This document shows, in pieces, positions 61,403 through 64,000 of a stretch of 64,000 nucleotides of DNA. Origin of the DNA: Micropruina glycogenica (GTDB lineage: Bacteria > Actinomycetota > Actinomycetes > Propionibacteriales > Propionibacteriaceae); contig NZ_LT985188.1 of assembly GCF_900289045.1 (NCBI RefSeq), positions 992,001 through 1,056,000 of the forward strand, in the 5' to 3' direction. The notes under the pieces are model-generated. The model searched no databases, was not told the DNA's origin, and saw only the letters and a program-made list of their open reading frames with translations. Position numbers and translations under genes: made by a program. How positions within the stretch are numbered: the stretch's first letter is position 1; the number at the start of each line of letters is the position of its first letter.

Positions 61403-62386
61403 TCAGTCGGTATCTGCGGGCGCCTTCTGATCGTCCGTTTCGACTTCGGCAGGCGGGACGCCGTCGGGCTCGGCCGACGAGTCTGCGTCCAGCTCAGCGT
61501 CACCGGTCTCGGGCTCGTCCGTCTCGTCGAGTGGGGCTTCGCGACCTGGCAGGTAGACCGACTCTTCGCGTCCGGGCTTGAACTTCACCAGCCAGACCAG
61601 AATCGCCACCCCGGCGAGGCAGATCAGCGCCGCGACGAACTGGTTGAACCTGATCGAGCCGAAGGTGTCGTAGCTGAAGTCGAGCCGAATGCCCTCGGTG
61701 AAGAACCGGCCGAAGCCGTACAGCGCGACGTAGAGCGCGAACACCTTGCCGCGACCCAGCCGGAAGCGCCGGTCGGCCCAGAGCAGCACCCCGGCCACCA
61801 GCAGGTTCCACAGCGACTCGTACAGAAACGTCGGGTGAAAGGTCGAATACTGCTCGTAGCCGGGCACCCGGTGCGCCGCATCGATCTCGAGCCCCCAGGG
61901 CAGGTCGGTGGGCAGGCCGTAGAGCTCTTGGTTGAACCAGTTGCCGAACCGGCCCAGCGCTTGGCCCACCGCGATGCCGGGCGCCAGCGAGTCGGCCAAC
62001 GACGAGAACCGCACGCCCCCCCGCCGGCACATCAGCCACGCCGCCAGCGCACCGCCGCCGATGGCGCCGTAGATGGCGATGCCGCCCTCCCAGATGCGAA
62101 ACACGCTCCACGGGTCGATGCCCGGGCCGAAGTAGTCGCCCAGGTGGGTGAGCACGTGATAGATGCGAGCCCCGACGATGCCGACCGGAATGGCCACCAG
62201 CACGATCGTTTCGAACTGGTCGGGCGAACCGCCGCGGGCCTGCCAGCGACGGTTGCCGATCATCCAGGCCGCGATCATGCCCGTGATCAGGCACAACGCG
62301 TAGATGTGCAGGTAGAACGGGCCGATCTGCCAGCCGCTGATCGGCGGGGACGGAATGGACAACAGCACCCGCCCATACTGCCCCAT
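61403..62386 (-). CDS. lgt: Prolipoprotein diacylglyceryl transferase
   Basis: This 327-residue membrane enzyme adds diacylglycerol to the lipobox cysteine of prolipoproteins, the first step of the pathway completed by Lnt (also in this window). About seven membrane helices are visible. The Lgt signature GRFGNWFNQELYGLPTDLPW and the upstream HVLTHLGDYF and GGIAIYGAIGGG blocks are intact. A hydrophilic acidic tail of about 60 residues follows the last helix, as in other actinobacteria. The start is at 62386; 62345 and nearby alternatives are less likely. Confidence 0.95.
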   Translation of the reverse strand: MGQYGRVLLSIPSPPISGWQIGPFYLHIYALCLITGMIAAWMIGNRRWQARGGSPDQFETIVLVAIPVGIVGARIYHVLTHLGDYFGPGIDPWSVFRIWEGGIAIYGAIGGGALAAWLMCRRGGVRFSSLADSLAPGIAVGQALGRFGNWFNQELYGLPTDLPWGLEIDAAHRVPGYEQYSTFHPTFLYESLWNLLVAGVLLWADRRFRLGRGKVFALYVALYGFGRFFTEGIRLDFSYDTFGSIRFNQFVAALICLAGVAILVWLVKFKPGREESVYLPGREAPLDETDEPETGDAELDADSSAEPDGVPPAEVETDDQKAPADTD

Positions 62387-62449
62387 CGGCGAAACCCACC
62401 TGGACGTGCCCGCGGTGGAGAATGCAGTGACTGTGCGAGCGGGTCGGGA

Positions 62450-62476
62450 GAGATTCCGGCGTTCGCCGGAATGACG
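62450..62476. repeat. REP-like unit
   Basis: A perfect unit (TCCGGCG, TTCG loop, CGCCGGA, then ATGACG) lies upstream of lgt. It is the first element in the 755-base gene-free stretch 62387-63141. Confidence 0.7.
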
Positions 62477-62522
62477 AGAACTGCGGGTGCTCCCTTGTAG
62501 AACCGTCCGGGGTCTCGACAGC

Positions 62523-62738
62523 TCGTCAACCCGGCGAACGCCGGGATCTCTCGACGGGCCGTCCGGGGTCCCGACGAGCTCGACCAGCGACCCTCGTCAT
62601 CCTGGCGAACGCCGGGATCTCTCGACGGGCCGTCCGTAGGTCTCGACGAGCTCGACCAGCGCTCTTCGTCATCCTGGCGAACGCCGGGATCTCTCGACTG
62701 GCCGTCCGGGGTCTCGACGAGCTCGACCAGCGCGCTCT
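62523..62738. repeat. Three tandem 71-73 bp repeats containing REP halves
   Basis: Units at 62523-62593, 62594-62665 and 62666-62738 each read TCGTCATCCTGGCGAACGCC then GGGATCTCTCGAC, GGCCGTCC, and GTCTCGACGAGCTCGACCAG. They differ at only a few bases. A short fourth fragment follows. Each unit joins a REP half to the GTCTCGACGAGCTCGACC word seen as a hairpin at 34848. No frame through it is gene-like. Confidence 0.8.
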
Positions 62739-62768
62739 TCGTCTCGCCGAGCTGATCGGACCTTGAAA

Positions 62769-62870
62769 GCGGAGCGGGGGCGCCCCTGTCAGGGTGTGGT
62801 CGGGCGTTTGCGCACTGCGAGGCGCTGGCCGAGCAGTCCCGCAAGGGCGGGACAGGGCCCCCCGCTCCGC
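62769..62870. repeat. 102-bp element with terminal inverted repeats (copy 2)
   Basis: The left end (62769-62790) is identical to that of copy 1 at 12025. The right end (62851-62870) is 2 bases shorter than in copy 1, and the core differs at only a few positions. It directly precedes the presumed left end of the IS110-type element. Confidence 0.75.
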
Positions 62871-62894
62871 GGCAATCGAAGCGACCACCGAGAG

Positions 62895-64000
62895 GTCTCG
62901 ACGTAGAGGATGTAAGTGCCTCCCGGCAAGGGGGCGTGTGACCCTGGTCTCGACTGGCGTACCCCCGGAAGGGGTCTGCCTTGGGTTTGATCCGTCCACG
63001 ACCCTCTTGCCGTGGGGTGACCTGCGAGAGCGCCGGTCGAAGGCCTTGCATGACTTCATATGAGCCTGGTCAGCCTCATCAACGTCTTGTCTGCTCGGCC
63101 TCCGACCGGCGTGCCCACCATCAGGAAGGCATTCCACCATCATGACAACAACCACCACTGGCCGCGACACCTCGGTCGTCGCGGGAGTCGACACACACAA
63201 GGACACCCACCACGTTGCCGTGCTCGCCGTCGGCACCGGTGCCCGGCTCGGGGACCTGAAGGTTCCCGCGACCCCGGCAGGCTACGACCAACTCCTCAGT
63301 TTCGTCGCGTCGTTCGGCGCGATCAGGTTGATCGGTATCGAGGGCACAAGCTCCTACGGTGCCGGCCTTGCCCGGTCCCTGGCTACGGCAGGGGTGTCGA
63401 TTCGTGAGGTGATCCGCCCCAAACGCGCTCAACGGCGGCGCGGGAAGTCGGACCCGATCGACGCCTACGCTGCCGCGGCGCAGGCCCTAGCCGAACCCGA
63501 GACCCTGCCGGTCGCGAAAACCAACGACGGGCCGGTCGAGCAGATCCGGGTACTCATGGCGGTCCGCCGCTCCGCGATGAAGGCCCGCGTCGCCGCGCAC
63601 CGACAAATCACCTGCCTGCTGATCACCGCACCAGAGGCCCTCAAAGCCCGCTTCACCGACCTGACCGGCAACCGCCTGATCGACACCCTCGCCACCACCC
63701 GGCCCGGACCCGCAACCACCAGCGTGTCCGCCGCGACCGGGCAAGCGTTACGCCGCCTCGCCCGCCGCCACCAGAACCTCACCGCCGAGATCGACGAGAT
63801 CGACACCGAACTACACACCCTGACCATCCAGGCCGCACCCACGATGCTCGCCACCAAGGGCTACGGCGTGATCACCACCGCGACCCTGCTGATCAGCGCG
63901 GGCGACAACCCCGACCGGCTACGCACCGAAGCATCCTTCGCCGCGCTCTGCGGTGCCGCACCGATCCCCGCCAGCTCCGGCAAAACCACCCGGCACCGCC
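62895..64000 (+). mobile_element. IS110-family insertion element, 3' part outside window
   Basis: A transposase gene of the DEDD/IS110 type begins at 63142 and runs off the window. The roughly 250 bases before it (from about 62895, boundary uncertain) are non-coding. They contain stem-loops such as ACCCC/GGGGT (62961-62975) and CCACG/CGTGG (about 62996-63015). In IS110 elements the non-coding left end encodes the bridge RNA that guides recombination, so this region is the place to look. IS110 elements lack long terminal inverted repeats, so I cannot fix the exact left end. Confidence 0.7.
63142..64000 (+). CDS. IS110-family transposase (DEDD recombinase), 3'-truncated by window
   Basis: From the ATG at 63142 the frame is open to the window end (286 codons). 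The N-terminal RuvC-like DEDD domain shows GVDTHKDTHHVAV, GIEGTSSYGAGLA and KSDPIDAYAAAAQ. The C-terminal transposase_20 domain begins with LATKGYGVITTATLLISAGD and reaches FAALCGAAPIPASSGKT, which includes the conserved serine region used for strand exchange. About 100 residues are missing beyond the window. Such enzymes use a bridge RNA to choose donor and target. The intact frame suggests an active or recent element. Confidence 0.92.
   Translation, partial: MTTTTTGRDTSVVAGVDTHKDTHHVAVLAVGTGARLGDLKVPATPAGYDQLLSFVASFGAIRLIGIEGTSSYGAGLARSLATAGVSIREVIRPKRAQRRRGKSDPIDAYAAAAQALAEPETLPVAKTNDGPVEQIRVLMAVRRSAMKARVAAHRQITCLLITAPEALKARFTDLTGNRLIDTLATTRPGPATTSVSAATGQALRRLARRHQNLTAEIDEIDTELHTLTIQAAPTMLATKGYGVITTATLLISAGDNPDRLRTEASFAALCGAAPIPASSGKTTRHR

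Noticed and set aside
62523-62738. CRISPR array
   Set aside because: The units are contiguous 71-73 bp repeats without variable spacers, there are only three, and no cas genes are present.
1-64000. tRNA or rRNA genes, prophage or plasmid replication genes
   Set aside because: I saw no cloverleaf-like sequence with conserved T-loop, no rRNA signatures, and no integrase, capsid or replication-initiator genes. A tRNA scan would be the decisive check for the former.

Overview
The window is 64 kb of gene-dense, GC-rich chromosome from a Gram-positive actinobacterium. Supporting evidence: RbpA, a polyprenol-phosphate-mannose synthase next to apolipoprotein N-acyltransferase and FxsA, a DtxR/IdeR-type iron box, many GTG starts, and many start codons with a -10 hexamer only 6-7 nt upstream (leaderless transcription). 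The phosphofructokinase has the GGDD and PKTIDND signature of the PPi-dependent enzyme and strongly resembles, from memory, the propionibacterial one. A member or relative of Propionibacteriaceae is my best guess; this is inference.

Layout. 1-2 kb: end of a JmjC/cupin oxygenase gene and a sucrase/ferredoxin-like gene. 2-6 kb: divergent siderophore-type iron ABC transporter (ATPase plus two permeases leftward, binding lipoprotein rightward) around an iron box. 6-8.5 kb: ketopantoate reductase, a 5'-3' exonuclease-like protein, an AsnC regulator. 8.5-12.5 kb: lnt-ppm-fxsA (translationally coupled) and rbpA, separated by three kinds of palindromic repeat. 12.5-20 kb: MFS protein, glycerophosphodiesterase, YqeY-like protein, pyridoxal kinase, methionine aminopeptidase, a MurA with an N-terminal helix-turn-helix, dihydrolipoamide dehydrogenase. 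20-34 kb: formamidase/FmdB, several transport and small-enzyme genes, a SatD-like/membrane/HD-hydrolase trio, DHA2-type MFS, PPK2. 34-40 kb: LuxR-type regulator, YciO/Sua5 protein, MalY-type lyase, TadE-like protein, PPi-PFK, CHAD protein. 40-45 kb: DNA polymerase III alpha interrupted by a 372-residue intein with a LAGLIDADG endonuclease. 45-53 kb: an accessory stretch with gene remnants (an internally deleted GIY-YIG/DUF4357 protein, a frameshifted and 5'-truncated PEP-utilising enzyme, a frameshifted helical-repeat membrane protein) among a beta-lactamase-fold hydrolase, a transsulfuration enzyme and orphan genes, with REP-like palindromes between them. 54-62.4 kb: gltBD, an unknown soluble protein and lgt. 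62.4-64 kb: a repeat-rich junction (REP, 72-bp tandem repeats, second copy of a ~103-bp inverted-repeat element) followed by the left end and 5' part of an IS110-family element that runs off the window.

Functional themes: iron uptake under probable DtxR/IdeR control; envelope biogenesis (lnt, lgt, ppm, MurA, VanX-like dipeptidase); nitrogen assimilation (gltBD, formamidase); central carbon metabolism (PPi-PFK, Lpd). The most unusual features are the DnaE intein, the IS110 left end that may encode a bridge RNA, several dispersed palindromic repeat families, and the remnants at 45-53 kb. I see no tRNA, rRNA or CRISPR array. No product name here was checked by a database search.
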